DNA of 14,233 nt. Source: Carex sylvatica. Taxonomy: Eukaryota > Streptophyta > Magnoliopsida > Poales > Cyperaceae. The number at the start of each line of letters is the position of its first letter. Position 1 is the stretch's first letter. The translations under genes and the position numbers were made by a program. Positions 1-8,660 of the stretch are shown piece after piece. The stretch lies in the NCBI GenBank assembly GCA_964058845.1, contig CAXKVR010000861.1:1-14233 (forward strand), given 5' to 3'. Under the pieces are notes generated by a model. The model worked only from the letters and a program-made list of their open reading frames with translations, was not told the DNA's origin and did not search any database.

Positions 1-1
1 G

Positions 2-712
2 ACCACGGTACCTCTTCCCTCTTACTCTCAAATTAAAAGTTTAATTCAACAAGAGGAAAGTAGAAGACTTGCCATGAATGGTCAAATTGTAAACCACGAG
101 AGACACGAAACCCATGGCTTAGCCGTAAAATTTTTTAATCAAAATCCTAGCTTTCAAAATCGCCCAAATCAATCAAAAAATGAAAAATATAATCACTGTA
201 AAAAGGATGGCCACACTCAAGATAAATGTTGGCATCTTTATCCCCATCTTAGACCAAAAAAATGGAAAGGAAATGATCAGAATCGAAATTGGGAAAAAAA
301 TAGTGAAAAAAACAGAAGTTATGCTGTCTCTGTTGAAGAGAAAGGGTTTAATGGGCTAGTGGGTTCGTCTGGAATTGAATTCGGACCCAATAACACCTTT
401 CAAACTGTTACTGGGTATGGTTTAAATACTAATGGATCTGCCAGAGGATGTGACGGATCCGGTTTGGTAAGCCACGGACCCAATAACAGTGGAGGCGGAC
501 CCTTTAACCAACTCACCAGTGGAGCATGGGTTCAACCTGGCGGATCCATTAACTCTGGCGGATCCGATAACCATTTTTTCGGAAACGGGTCAGTTTCTGG
601 CGGGTCAGCAGCAAATTTCGGAAACGGGTCATTCCCAGACGGGTCAAGAAGCCTTATGGGCGCTGGCGGGTCAGTTTCTGGCGGGTCAGGTGCTGGAGAT
701 CATATGCAGTAG
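2..712 (+). pseudogene. gag: Gag C-terminal part with defective zinc knuckle and Gly/Ser-rich tail
   Basis: The frame is already open at base 2 and continues from upstream, so the Met at 74 is internal, not the start. The first residues resemble the end of the copia gag polypeptide domain. A zinc-knuckle region follows (about 188-222) with the C, H, C part of the CX2CX4HX4C pattern. The position of the first Cys holds Tyr (codon 188-190), so zinc binding is probably lost. From about 340 to 700 the protein is rich in Gly, Ser and Asn, with repeated GGS and GNGS motifs and a 23-bp exact DNA repeat. The frame ends at TAG 710-712; the same frame continues open beyond it into protease, so this is a premature stop in a single gag-pol frame. 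Gag would form the cytoplasmic virus-like particle. Confidence 0.9.
586..689 (+). repeat. 23-bp exact direct repeat in gag tail (586-608 and 667-689)
   Basis: The two copies are identical over 23 bp and lie 81 bp apart, a multiple of three, so both encode the same Gly/Ser peptide. Shorter CGGGTCA and GGCGGATCC units recur through 540-690. This suggests slippage-driven growth of a Gly/Ser-rich linker between the zinc knuckle and protease. Confidence 0.9.
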
Positions 713-1938
713 TATTTTCAGCAGTTTTGTGCAATGATGAACAATCAGAACACTCCCAGCACATGTGGTATTGCTTCTAACTCGAAAATTTTTTTTTTTA
801 ATCAAATTATTATAGATAGTGGTGCAACAGATCATATGTTTGGGAATAAACAACTACTGTCAAACCTCAACCCGACCAATGGTAATAATTTTGTATTGGT
901 TGCAAACGGAATGAAGGCAAAAATAAATGGCGTAGGAGAAATTAATCTATGCAATAAAAAAATTAAAAATGTTTTATATTTAGAAACATTTTCTGTAAAT
1001 TTAATTTCTGTAAATAAATTAACACAAGAATTAAATTGTAATGTAATATTTTCTTATAAAAACGTTGTATTTCAGGACCGGAAAACCGGGGTCAAGATTG
1101 GTGAAGGATTTCTAGAAAATGGACATTATCTTTTGAACTCCAAATTAAATTTATGTGCTTCTGCAAAAGTCGTTAATTCTGATCTGTGGCATAAGAGACT
1201 TGGACATCCTTCCGACAAGATTTTAAATAGTATTTTAGATTTTAAAAATTTAAATTGTACTAATTGTGAAATTTGCAAGTTAGCAAAACAAACAAAACTT
1301 CATTTTTCTCTTTCTACTAGCAAAAGTAAAGCTTCTTTTGATTTAGTACATTCCGATGTATGGGGACCGGCTCCAATAGAGTCATATAATGGATTCAAAT
1401 ATTTTCTTTTATTTATTGATGATTTTACAAAAGCAACTTGGTTATATTTACTGAAATCTAAAGATGAAGTATTTGATTGCTTTTATGAATTTTTATGTCT
1501 CATAGAAACACAATTTAATGCAAAATTAAAAATCTTTAGATCGGATAATGGGACTGAATTTATAAATAGAAAGTTTTCAAGTCTCTTTAGAGAAAAAGGT
1601 ATTATACATCAAACAACTTGTATAAATACTCCCGAACAAAATGGTGTATCGGAAAGAAAAAATAGACACTTATTAGAAATGACACGATCTTTATTATTTC
1701 AAAATAATGTTCCTAAAATTTATTGGTCAGATGCCGTACTTTGTGCCACTCATTTAATCAATAGATTACCTAGTGTTAATTTAGAAAATAAAAGTCCATT
1801 ATAAATTCTTTATCAACAAAAAATCACTTATGATCATATGAGAGTATTTGGTTGTACAAGTTTCGTACATATCAAAAGAAATGATAAGCTTGATTTTGTA
1901 TCACAAAAAACTATTTTCTTAGGATATTCACATTATAA
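713..1938 (+). pseudogene. pol: Pol N-terminal part: protease and integrase, interrupted
   Basis: This is in the same frame as gag. The aspartic protease active site is DSGATDH, with the Asp codon at 815-817. The pre-integrase HHCC zinc region (WHKRLGHP ... CTNCEIC) spans about 1187-1280. The integrase core has a complete catalytic triad: Asp 1355-1357 (HSDVWGP), Asp 1544-1546 (SDNGTEF) and Glu 1652-1654 (VSERKN). The last two are separated by exactly 35 residues (D35E). The frame is broken by TAA at 1802-1804, after which the same frame resumes (MRVFGC at 1838, FLGYS near 1918). Near 1936-1942 the coding similarity moves to another frame, consistent with loss of one base. Integrase would insert element cDNA in the nucleus. 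Confidence 0.92.
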
Positions 1939-3912
1939 AAGGGCTATAAATGCTATGATCCAATTAAAAAGAAATTATATCTTTCTAGGAACGTTTTTTT
2001 TTTGGAAAATGAACCATATTTCAAAGAAAAAGAAATACTTCATCAACCATATTTAAATAATCAAAATGACAATATAGTTTTGCCTTACTTAGATGATTTG
2101 AGTCTTATTCCTAAAAACAATCATCAAGTTGAAAACAATCAAGAAAATGAAACTAATGATGACATAAATGAAAATGAAACAGAAGAAATTTTATCGATTA
2201 GAAGAACATCATCTAGAGAACGACAACCATCAACTAGACTTAGAGATTATGTGACATATTCGGTGCAATATCCAATTGAAAATTTTGTTTCATATAATAA
2301 CATCTCAACCAAGTACCATATATTTCTCACTAGTATTGAAAAAGTATTAGAACCAAAAAATTACCAAGAAGCAATTAAAAGTCCAATATGGTGTAAGGCT
2401 ATGGATGAGGAATTAAAAGCCTTAGAGCAAAATGAAACTTGGAAAATTGTTTCTCTACCAAAAAATAAAAAATTGGTTGGTTGTAAATGGGTGTATAAAA
2501 TCAAATACAATAGTGATGGAACCATAGAAAGGTATAAAGCAAGACTTGTAGCTAAAGGATTTACCCAAACCTATGGCATAGACTATAACGAGACATTTGC
2601 ACCGGTTGCAAAAATGAATACCGTAAGGATTTTATTTTCTATTGCCGTGAACAATGGTTGGGACCTCTACCAAATGGATGTGAAAAATGCATTCCTTCAA
2701 GGAACACTTGAAGAAGAGGTGTATATGATATTACCACCCGGTCATAAATTAGAAACAAATTCTAACTTGGCTTGTAGGCTTAATAAATCAATTTATGGAT
2801 TGAAGCAATCTCCACGGGCATGGTATGGCAAACTTAGCTCTTATTTAATTTCTTGCAATTTTAAAATCAGTAACGCCGATCATTCTTTATTTACAAAATG
2901 TGACGGTTTCAATACTACTCTTATTTTAGTATATGTAGATGACATCATAATTACCGGAAATAATTTCGACCAAATTCAAAATATTAAGAAACAACTCAAG
3001 GAAAAATTTGACATAAAAGATTTAGGATACCTTAAGTATTTTTTAGGAATAGAGATAGCCACTTCGAATAAAGGACTTTTTATTTGTCAAAGAAAATATA
3101 CACTTGATTTGTTAAAAGAAACCGGTAAATTAGGATGTAAACCGGCCTCTACCCCAATTGACAACAAATGCAAATTAAATAGTGAAGATGGAGAACCTTT
3201 AGAAGACATAAATCAATTCCAAAGACTTGTAGGAAAATTGATATACCTAACTGTTACACGTCCGGATATTTCTTTTTCTGTAAGTCAAATTAGTAAATTC
3301 ATGCACTCACCAAGAACACCACATTTAGAAGCCGTAAATAGAATTTTGAGATTTTTAAAAAATAATCCCGGTAAAGGTATTTGGATGAAAAATAATAATT
3401 CTAATGATATATGTGGCTATTCCGATGCAGATTGGGCCGGAAGCTTTGATAGAAAATCAACAACTGGTTTTTGCACATTTGTAGGCGGAAATCTAGTCAC
3501 ATGGAAAAGCAAGAAACAAAATGTTGTAGCACGATCAAGCGCTGAAGCCGAATATCGTGCCATGGCATCAACCGCAAGCGAATTAACTTGGATCAAACAA
3601 CTCCTATTAGACATGGGATTTATAACTCAAGCTCCAATGAAAATGTATTGCGACAACAATTCGGCACGACATATAGCTTCTAATCCCGTGTTTCATGAAC
3701 GCACAAAACATATAGAAGTAGATTGCCACTTTGTTAGAGAAAAGGTTCAAGCAAAAGAAATTGAAACACCATACGTAAAAAGTGAAGATCAACTCGCGGA
3801 TATCTTCACTAAAGGCTTGGATCCGGGTCCATTTGAAAAAATTATAAGCAAGCTAGGATTGTACGATATTTACATTCCTAGCTTGAGGGGGAGTGTTGAA
3901 AATAACGGCTAG
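1939..3912 (+). CDS. pol: Pol C-terminal part: reverse transcriptase and RNase H, open frame
   Basis: An uninterrupted frame of about 657 codons continues pol after the frameshift; the first codon at 2002 is TTG and is not a true start. The reverse transcriptase domain begins about 2380. It contains WVYKIKYNSDG, RLVAKGFTQ, FAPVAKM, MDVKNAFLQG and SIYGLKQSPRAWY. The catalytic YVDD box is at 2932-2943. Copia RNase H follows, with SDADWAG, KSTTGFC, SSAEAEYRA, CDNNSA and the TKHIEVDCHFVRE segment, and the common ADIFTKGL C-terminus. The frame crosses the polypurine tract and stops 19 bp inside the LTR (TAG 3910-3912), as in many plant copia elements. All catalytic motifs look intact here, unlike the upstream half. 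Confidence 0.95.
   Translation, partial: KGYKCYDPIKKKLYLSRNVFFLENEPYFKEKEILHQPYLNNQNDNIVLPYLDDLSLIPKNNHQVENNQENETNDDINENETEEILSIRRTSSRERQPSTRLRDYVTYSVQYPIENFVSYNNISTKYHIFLTSIEKVLEPKNYQEAIKSPIWCKAMDEELKALEQNETWKIVSLPKNKKLVGCKWVYKIKYNSDGTIERYKARLVAKGFTQTYGIDYNETFAPVAKMNTVRILFSIAVNNGWDLYQMDVKNAFLQGTLEEEVYMILPPGHKLETNSNLACRLNKSIYGLKQSPRAWYGKLSSYLISCNFKISNADHSLFTKCDGFNTTLILVYVDDIIITGNNFDQIQNIKKQLKEKFDIKDLGYLKYFLGIEIATSNKGLFICQRKYTLDLLKETGKLGCKPASTPIDNKCKLNSEDGEPLEDINQFQRLVGKLIYLTVTRPDISFSVSQISKFMHSPRTPHLEAVNRILRFLKNNPGKGIWMKNNNSNDICGYSDADWAGSFDRKSTTGFCTFVGGNLVTWKSKKQNVVARSSAEAEYRAMASTASELTWIKQLLLDMGFITQAPMKMYCDNNSARHIASNPVFHERTKHIEVDCHFVREKVQAKEIETPYVKSEDQLADIFTKGLDPGPFEKIISKLGLYDIYIPSLRGSVENNG
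3885..3893 (+). promoter_or_regulatory. Polypurine tract (plus-strand primer)
   Basis: A GA-only 9-mer sits directly before the LTR TGTT end. In LTR retrotransposons this purine run survives RNase H digestion and primes plus-strand DNA. It overlaps the end of the pol frame. Confidence 0.88.
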
Positions 3913-4095
3913 TTTAGGGAATTGTAAAATAATAAATTAGGAGATATAAGTTAATAGTTGTAATTAATATGTAGTTGGTAGTTGTAACGGCTAGTTTTAG
4001 AATTCTTCTATAAATAGAGATATATGTAAACCTCAAATTAAGATTGCAATAATAAGATTGTTTTCTTACATTTATTCTCTCTTACAATTTTAACA
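3894..4095 (+). repeat. 3' LTR of the copia element
   Basis: The LTR starts TGTTG just after the polypurine tract and ends TAACA, giving the usual TG...CA ends with a short inverted repeat (TGTT/AACA). Its length is about 202 bp. It contains a TATA-like box (4009-4017), an AATAATAA-type poly(A) region near 4048-4056, and a 13-bp exact direct repeat TAACGGCTAGTTT at 3903-3915 and 3985-3997. The 3' border is set by TAACA and by beta-glucosidase coding sequence starting immediately afterwards. The 5' LTR is outside the window, so insertion age cannot be read. Confidence 0.88.
4009..4017 (+). promoter_or_regulatory. TATA box of the 3' LTR
   Basis: TATAAATAG lies in the middle of the LTR, where the U3 promoter would be. 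It points + and faces the remaining beta-glucosidase exons about 85 bp downstream. Confidence 0.6.
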
Positions 4096-4100
4096 GTTAC
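4096..4100. repeat. Presumed right copy of the 5-bp target site duplication (GTTAC)
   Basis: These five bases directly follow the LTR end; copia integrases make 5-bp duplications. The left copy should lie just before the 5' LTR, upstream of the window, so this is inferred and not seen as a pair. Confidence 0.5.
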
Positions 4101-4529
4101 AATACTGATTCCAAGGCTAATCTTACTGGTACGTACATACATTCTTTATTCTGAAATAAATGAATATCATATACTTAAATTTAAGAAAATTTTACTATTA
4201 AGCTACCAGGCTTTGCTAAATTTGAACTCTCATTACCAAGACACGTAAATTCTTCTAATATCAGTACATTGTATTATTTTTCTGTGCTGTAACAGGTGAG
4301 CGCAATGGTATTCAACTACCAAAGGTAAGTGACTTCCCAACAATTAATTTGTACAGATAGTTTGGACAAATTATGCGCTTGTAATAATTTATTCAGACTA
4401 GCTATATCATTCTGCATGTGCAGCCCTTTGCGAGTTCTTTTATTAACATATACCCTCCTGGAATTAGAGATCTAATGCTTTACACCAAGTCTAACTACAA
4501 AAATCCCGTCATTTACATAACGGAAAATG

Positions 4530-4531
4530 AT
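4530..4531 (+). other. Mutated splice donor (AT instead of GT) in the GH1 gene
   Basis: The exon coding for ITEN ends in phase 1 at 4529. The next exon starts at 4659 after TTTGTAG and completes the expected Gly. The intron should therefore begin at 4530, but the bases are AT (ATATGTCATC). This is not the U12-type ATATCC start and the acceptor is AG, so a G-to-A loss of the donor is the simplest reading. Confidence 0.72.
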
Positions 4532-4994
4532 ATGTCATCTCCTCTCTCATTTTTAGTTGCTCATAGTTTTTATTTTCTTAACTTTTCTAGTACGTACTTT
4601 GATTTTTTTTTTTTGCCTGTCTTCAATTCGCTTGCAACTATAATTGAATTATTTGTAGGTGTGCACGAGCTCAATAATAAAACCTTACCGGATGTCTTGA
4701 ATGATGAAATAAGAGTATCGTACCATCATGATCATCTCCTAGCACTGCGCAGTGCAATAAGGTCCGCATTTTTTTAGTTCAGCGATCTATCTATCAGAAA
4801 AAGAAAGTACCTATCTAAATCATAGATACCATCAAACCTACGGCCGGATGGTAGTGGCATATATAGTCTTCCACAGTCAAAATTAAATTTCTGTATAAAA
4901 TTAATTGGATCGTGACTTACAATTTTGTATTAAAAGAAAATTCTAAATTCTAAGGAGGACGTAGTAGGTCTGATGAAAATCGGATCTAATTTTG

Positions 4995-5129
4995 GGTCCC
5001 ATAGGCTCAAGAACTGTTCGATCAACTTTAAGATCCGCATGCACAAAAATTGACGTGTGTACAGTGTACCAATATAGTGAAGCGCACGGATCTTAAAGCA
5101 AGTCAGATGGTCCCGGAGCCTATTGGACC
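4995..5129. repeat. Foldback (inverted repeat) inside the last GH1 intron
   Basis: The left arm about 4995-5040 and right arm about 5082-5129 are imperfect inverted copies. The best inner match is CTTTAAGATCCG against CGGATCTTAAAG, and the outer match is GGTCCCATAGGCTC against GAGCCTATTGGACC. It resembles a small foldback MITE or MITE remnant inserted in the roughly 780-bp intron (4762-5542). The rest of the intron shows nothing I recognise. Confidence 0.6.
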
Positions 5130-5531
5130 TATTCCGCACCGCAATCAATTCCAGGTGCTCTCAGTTCAGGTTCAACCTCGAGTACAGTCCCAAAATAGGG
5201 TTTCAAAATAAATTCAGCCTAAGGGCACATTACGCGTAGCCCTGATAAAACAAACAGAATTTTGCACGTCAGATTAGATATACATTTTTTAATAATAATA
5301 TTATGAAAAAAATTCACAAACTTTTAATAACGTCTTTTTATTATTTTCATGTTTGATAATCCTAAATACTTAAAATGACTAATACATTCGCAAAAATATA
5401 TAAACTGATACAAGCCTATTTCGGCCTGAGGAGGGTATTTAAGTTGAGTTCCTTTGTTTGGGCCATAAATTGGGTTTGACAGAATTGAATTGTTTCAGTT
5501 TTTGCTTATGAATGCTATAATTTTGCAATAA

Positions 5532-5708
<177 letters not shown>

Positions 5709-5752
5709 TAAATTTCGCAAAAATTTAAATGGAACAGAATAAGATCTCTTTA

Positions 5753-5758
5753 AATAAA
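5753..5758 (+). terminator. Candidate poly(A) signal AATAAA of the GH1 gene
   Basis: A canonical AATAAA lies 42 bases after the GH1 stop, with AATAAG at about 5738. The position suits a plant 3' UTR, but it is only a short motif in AT-rich DNA. Bases 5759-5870 show nothing further. Confidence 0.4.
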
Positions 5759-5870
5759 GATTCTGGTCGTTTTTTTAACTGCATGTTATGTGTCTTCATG
5801 TTTGTTATCATATTTTTTTCATATGGATGCATGAATGCTCAAATTTTATATTGATTCTATTCATAACATA

Positions 5871-6263
5871 GAGTAAAACTAGGGTGTTCTTAAGTTCACA
5901 AAGCTTCTTAGTGAACTCAAATCTAAAACCCATCGAATTGGCCTCAAACAATGAATCTGAATCCTTGAAACCCGCCCATATTACGAATAATACGTTTACA
6001 TATAAAAAAATTAATTTATAATTAATTTTGCATAGAGTCAAGTGGTCAAAAAAATTCAAAAAATAAATGTATTAAAATTAATTTTTTACCTTCTAATTTT
6101 GACAACTTGACTTTATACTAAATTAATTCGAATGTTTAAAATTTTCACACGTAGACACATCACTCGTAAGGTAAGTGGGTTGCAATACAATTATTCAATA
6201 AATTTTAGACTTGAGTTCACCAAAATACTTTGGTGAACTATATAGAACACGCTAGTTCTACTC
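5871..6263. mobile_element. Foldback MITE, about 390 bp
   Basis: The ends are inverted: GAGTAAAACTAGGGTGTTC at 5871 against the complement of GAACACGCTAGTTCTACTC ending at 6263. The similarity continues inward through AAGTTCAC...TTAGTGAACTCAAATCTAAAA (about 5892-5932) against the complementary arm at about 6200-6240. A second inner pair, AATTAATTT...GTCAAGT.GTCAAAA, lies at about 6018-6055 against 6096-6127. The whole element folds back on itself and has no coding capacity. No clear target duplication was found. Confidence 0.72.
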
Positions 6264-6566
6264 GAGAACATAAATATTTTTGTTTCTACTCGTGAACTGA
6301 TTAATTTCCGTGCTGCATTGTTAAATTGAGCAGCTAATTTGATTGGATTCTTAGTGAACCAGTTATAACTAGAAAGTTTGCATGCTGCCTAATTAATGAA
6401 CTCGTTGTGAGGTACTGTTAAAAAGTTCATTTTTATCTGGAAAAACTAGTTCAGGATGTTAATTGAGAATCAGGTTAGTCTAGTGACTAACGCTACGTAT
6501 GCTCTAATGTTAGAACTTTAGAAGATATTTTGTGGATGAAAAGTTGAAAAGTTTGACTTCATCACC
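6264..6566. other. Intergenic spacer, nothing recognised
   Basis: AT-rich sequence between two MITEs. I see no coding similarity, RNA gene or strong repeat. Confidence 0.5.
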
Positions 6567-6950
6567 GAGTGAGTCTATGGTACAATGACTGGTTCGTAAT
6601 ATGAATCAATAGTTTCATTTTCAAAGTTTTAACGGTTCATCTGAACTGTTTAACATGATTCTCATATGACTATTTGCATACCAAATTTTATATTTTTAGA
6701 TTTACTATATTTTAAGATAGATGTAAAATCACTTGATCTGAAAATTCAAGACCATTTAAAATCAGTGATTTTCTACCTTTTTTAAAACATAGTAATTTTT
6801 TTTAAAAAAATAAAATTTGATCTGCAAGTACATATTTATATGAGAATCATGTTGAATGGTTTGAATTGATATTTAGAATTTTAAAAACGAAAATATTAAT
6901 CCGTATTACAGACCAATCCGTGCTATACATAGCACCATAAACTCATTCTC
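6567..6950. mobile_element. Degenerate foldback MITE, about 380 bp
   Basis: Imperfect inverted arms: GAGTGAGTCTATGGTAC at the left end against the complement of GCACCATAAACTCATTCTC at the right. Farther in, TTTAACATGATTCTCATAT (about 6649-6667) pairs with ATATGAGAATCATGTTGAA near 6838. The interior has GTGATTTT and ACTATATTTTAAGA motifs like those in the 13566-13944 element, so the two are probably distant relatives. There is no coding capacity. The exact ends and target duplication are uncertain. Confidence 0.6.
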
Positions 6951-7165
6951 ATCTTTATTATATGGAAAAAGTTATTGATTTTTAATTTTTATTCGAACCT
7001 ATAGAAGCATTGATTGGTACAAATTAATTAGTGTGAAGTAACTAATGACTCGTGTCAGAGAACAAGTCCAAAATTTCTACAAAATTTTGAGCATCGTCCA
7101 ATTTATAGAATTGTCGGGGAGCTAAAAATTAAGCTATCACCGCTACTACATAAATGATCATTGTA
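6951..7165. other. Spacer, nothing recognised
   Basis: AT-rich sequence with no coding or repeat feature that I can support. It includes CGCTACTACATAAA at 7141, which could be an alternative degenerate transposon end. Confidence 0.4.
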
Positions 7166-7249
7166 CACTACAAATTGTATATAGATTTGATAATTTTATA
7201 TAAAAATTATATAAAAACTCTATAAAAATTATAATTTTTTGGAAGCCTG

Positions 7250-7545
7250 AAATATCTGTGAGATCTCTACATGGATATTTATTAAAGAATCAGTGTAGAA
7301 AGCCGTGAGAGAGCTACACGGACGTTTATTAAGAAATGTACACGGCTTATTGTTTAAATAACAGTGTAGAAAGCCTTGAGAGAGCTACATAGATATTTAA
7401 TTAAAGAACCGTGAGAAAATGTAGGAATTGTACACGGATGTTTGTTTAAATAACAGCGTAGAAAGCTTGTGAGATAACAGTGTAGAAAGTTTTGAGAGAG
7501 CTACACAGATTTATACTTAAAAATCCGTATAGAAATGTTCTTCTA
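7250..7545. repeat. Left subterminal repeat cluster
   Basis: The motif CAGYGTAGAAAG starts at 7291, 7362, 7454 and 7478, usually followed by GAGAGAGCTACA. ACACGG plus GTTT/TTAT units lie between the copies. Such clusters near CACTA ends are transposase-binding regions in known elements; that role is inferred here. Confidence 0.7.
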
Positions 7546-7714
7546 GATTTTTGGTTATATAAAAGGCATTCTTTCAGCGTCGTTTTGATCAATTAATAAT
7601 CTCTCTTTCTCTGTATTGAATGTTGGTCTGATTTCTGCATACAAGAAAACTAGAATCTGAGATTTTTGAAGTTAATTTGTATTTCTTCTCTCTATCTTGC
7701 TAAAGTTAATTAGT

Positions 7715-7718
<4 letters not shown>

Positions 7719-7755
<37 letters not shown>
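7719..7755. repeat. (TA)n microsatellite
   Basis: A perfect TA run of about 18 units, 5' of the PPR fragment. Confidence 0.95.
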
Positions 7756-7759
<4 letters not shown>

Positions 7760-7800
7760 TTTCTTTCTCTAATTTTATGTTACTAATTATTATTGCTTAA

Positions 7801-8043
7801 TTAGTATTGGCTATCATGAGTTCCAAAGGTGTTGTGCCTGATGTTCGGAATTACATTGATGCAACGAGGGATATAATGCAGGGCTTGATTTCTAAAGGGC
7901 TCGAGCCTGATCTAGCTTGTTACAACACCTTGTTAAAGGGCCTGTGCAAAAGGAGTCATTTAGAGAGCGCTAAACAACTGTTTTATACAAATGGTTGTCA
8001 GAGGGCATAAGCCGAATGTTAAAAAGTATAATACCTTAGAATG
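7801..8043 (+). pseudogene. PPR protein gene fragment, frameshifted
   Basis: The open stretch (Met codon 7816-7818; an upstream TTG at 7807 is also in frame) encodes about 1.5 pentatricopeptide repeats. It includes PDVRNYIDATRDIMQGL, then KGLEPDLACYNTLLKGLCKR with SAKQLF. It stops at TAA 8008-8010. From about 7990 a second frame carries VVRGHKPNVKKYNTL, the natural start of the next 35-residue repeat, so the fragment has an indel near 7985-7991. PPR proteins bind organelle RNA and normally have ten or more repeats without introns; this piece is far too short to work. It lies between CACTA-like subterminal repeats, suggesting capture by a transposon. Confidence 0.82.
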
Positions 8044-8197
8044 ACTCTAGCTATGACCAGAAAGGTGAAGTTAATTCTAATTTCTTTAATTTTTTTATAA
8101 AATGTGTTTTAATTCTAATTTATGTTATTAATATTGTGTCCTACTAATTCTAACTTTTGTTTTTTGGTTTGTTTCAAACGTTGCAGGTTAACAACTC

Positions 8198-8346
8198 GAA
8201 AGGATCACCTATGTGCTGAATTTCCAATTCAGCACATAGGTTATATATATTTTAATAAGAAAGTATCAAATTCGGCCTATAAGATCTCAACAAGAAAGGA
8301 TCACCTATGTGCTGAATTCTCAATTCGGCACATAGGTTATATATAT
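8198..8346. repeat. Two tandem 53-bp units, each a near-perfect hairpin
   Basis: The units at 8198-8250 and 8294-8346 match at 50 of 53 bases. In the first, ACCTATGTGCTGAATT (8207-8222) pairs perfectly with 8226-8241 around a 3-base loop. In the second, 8303-8318 pairs with 8322-8337, with one mismatch and loop CTC. Between them, ATTCGGCCTATAAG (about 8269-8282) is a degenerate arm-like copy. The open frame across this stretch is a by-product of the repeat. Function unknown; they may be subterminal structures of the CACTA-like element. Confidence 0.9.
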
Positions 8347-8400
8347 TATTTATTTATTTTTAATTAGCTAAACGTAATTGATATATGTAATTTTTTAAGG

Positions 8401-8660
8401 AATTGTACACAATTGTTTATGTAATAATCCGTGTAGAAATAGTAATTGTATACAGATATTTAACTAAACGTCCGTGTAAAAATAGTAATCGTACATGGCT
8501 GTTTATGTAATAATCCGTGTAACTCGGTAATAAAGAGCACCACAGGCAAGGAATTGTACACGGATTTATGTAGTAATCCGTGTAGCTTTCTTCTAATCGC
8601 ACATGGATAAATATCTGTATATATTTAGTCAAAGATTTCTATATCCTCACACTCTACACG
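8401..8660. repeat. Right subterminal repeat cluster with palindromic GTACACGG/CCGTGTA units
   Basis: Units of the type TTGTACAC(GG)...TTTATGTARTAATCCGTGTA recur about four times (near 8403, 8445, 8485 and 8550). Several are short palindromes, because TACACGGAT and ATCCGTGTA are complementary. They echo the ACACGG units on the left side of the PPR fragment, supporting one element. Confidence 0.7.

Larger units (their letters stand above)
1..4095 (+). mobile_element. Ty1/copia LTR retrotransposon, 5'-truncated by the window edge
   Basis: Domain order is gag, protease, integrase, reverse transcriptase, RNase H, then polypurine tract and 3' LTR. Integrase before reverse transcriptase defines the Ty1/copia superfamily. 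The 5' LTR, primer binding site and first part of gag lie outside the window. The reading frame is interrupted by stops at 710-712 and 1802-1804 and by a frameshift near 1936-1942, so this copy cannot make a full polyprotein. The 3' end (4095) abuts a beta-glucosidase exon. Lineage within copia is not assigned; the short LTR suits the compact lineages. Superfamily assignment is near certain. Confidence 0.96.

Noticed and set aside
3417..3792. Two minus-strand open frames within RNase H
   Set aside because: Shadows of the well-supported + strand pol frame.
4530..4658. U12-type AT-AC intron in the GH1 gene
   Set aside because: The 5' end is ATATGTCATC rather than ATATCCTT and the 3' end is AG, so donor loss is simpler.
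4930..5148. Minus-strand open frame in the last GH1 intron
   Set aside because: Coincides with the foldback and has no recognisable domain.
8122..8367. Small open frame with a repeated KDHLCAEF peptide
   Set aside because: The repeat peptide is simply the tandem 53-bp hairpin unit translated; no protein family fits.
7250..8660. CRISPR-like spaced repeats
   Set aside because: The DNA is plant nuclear, units vary in length and spacing, and they fit transposon subterminal repeats.
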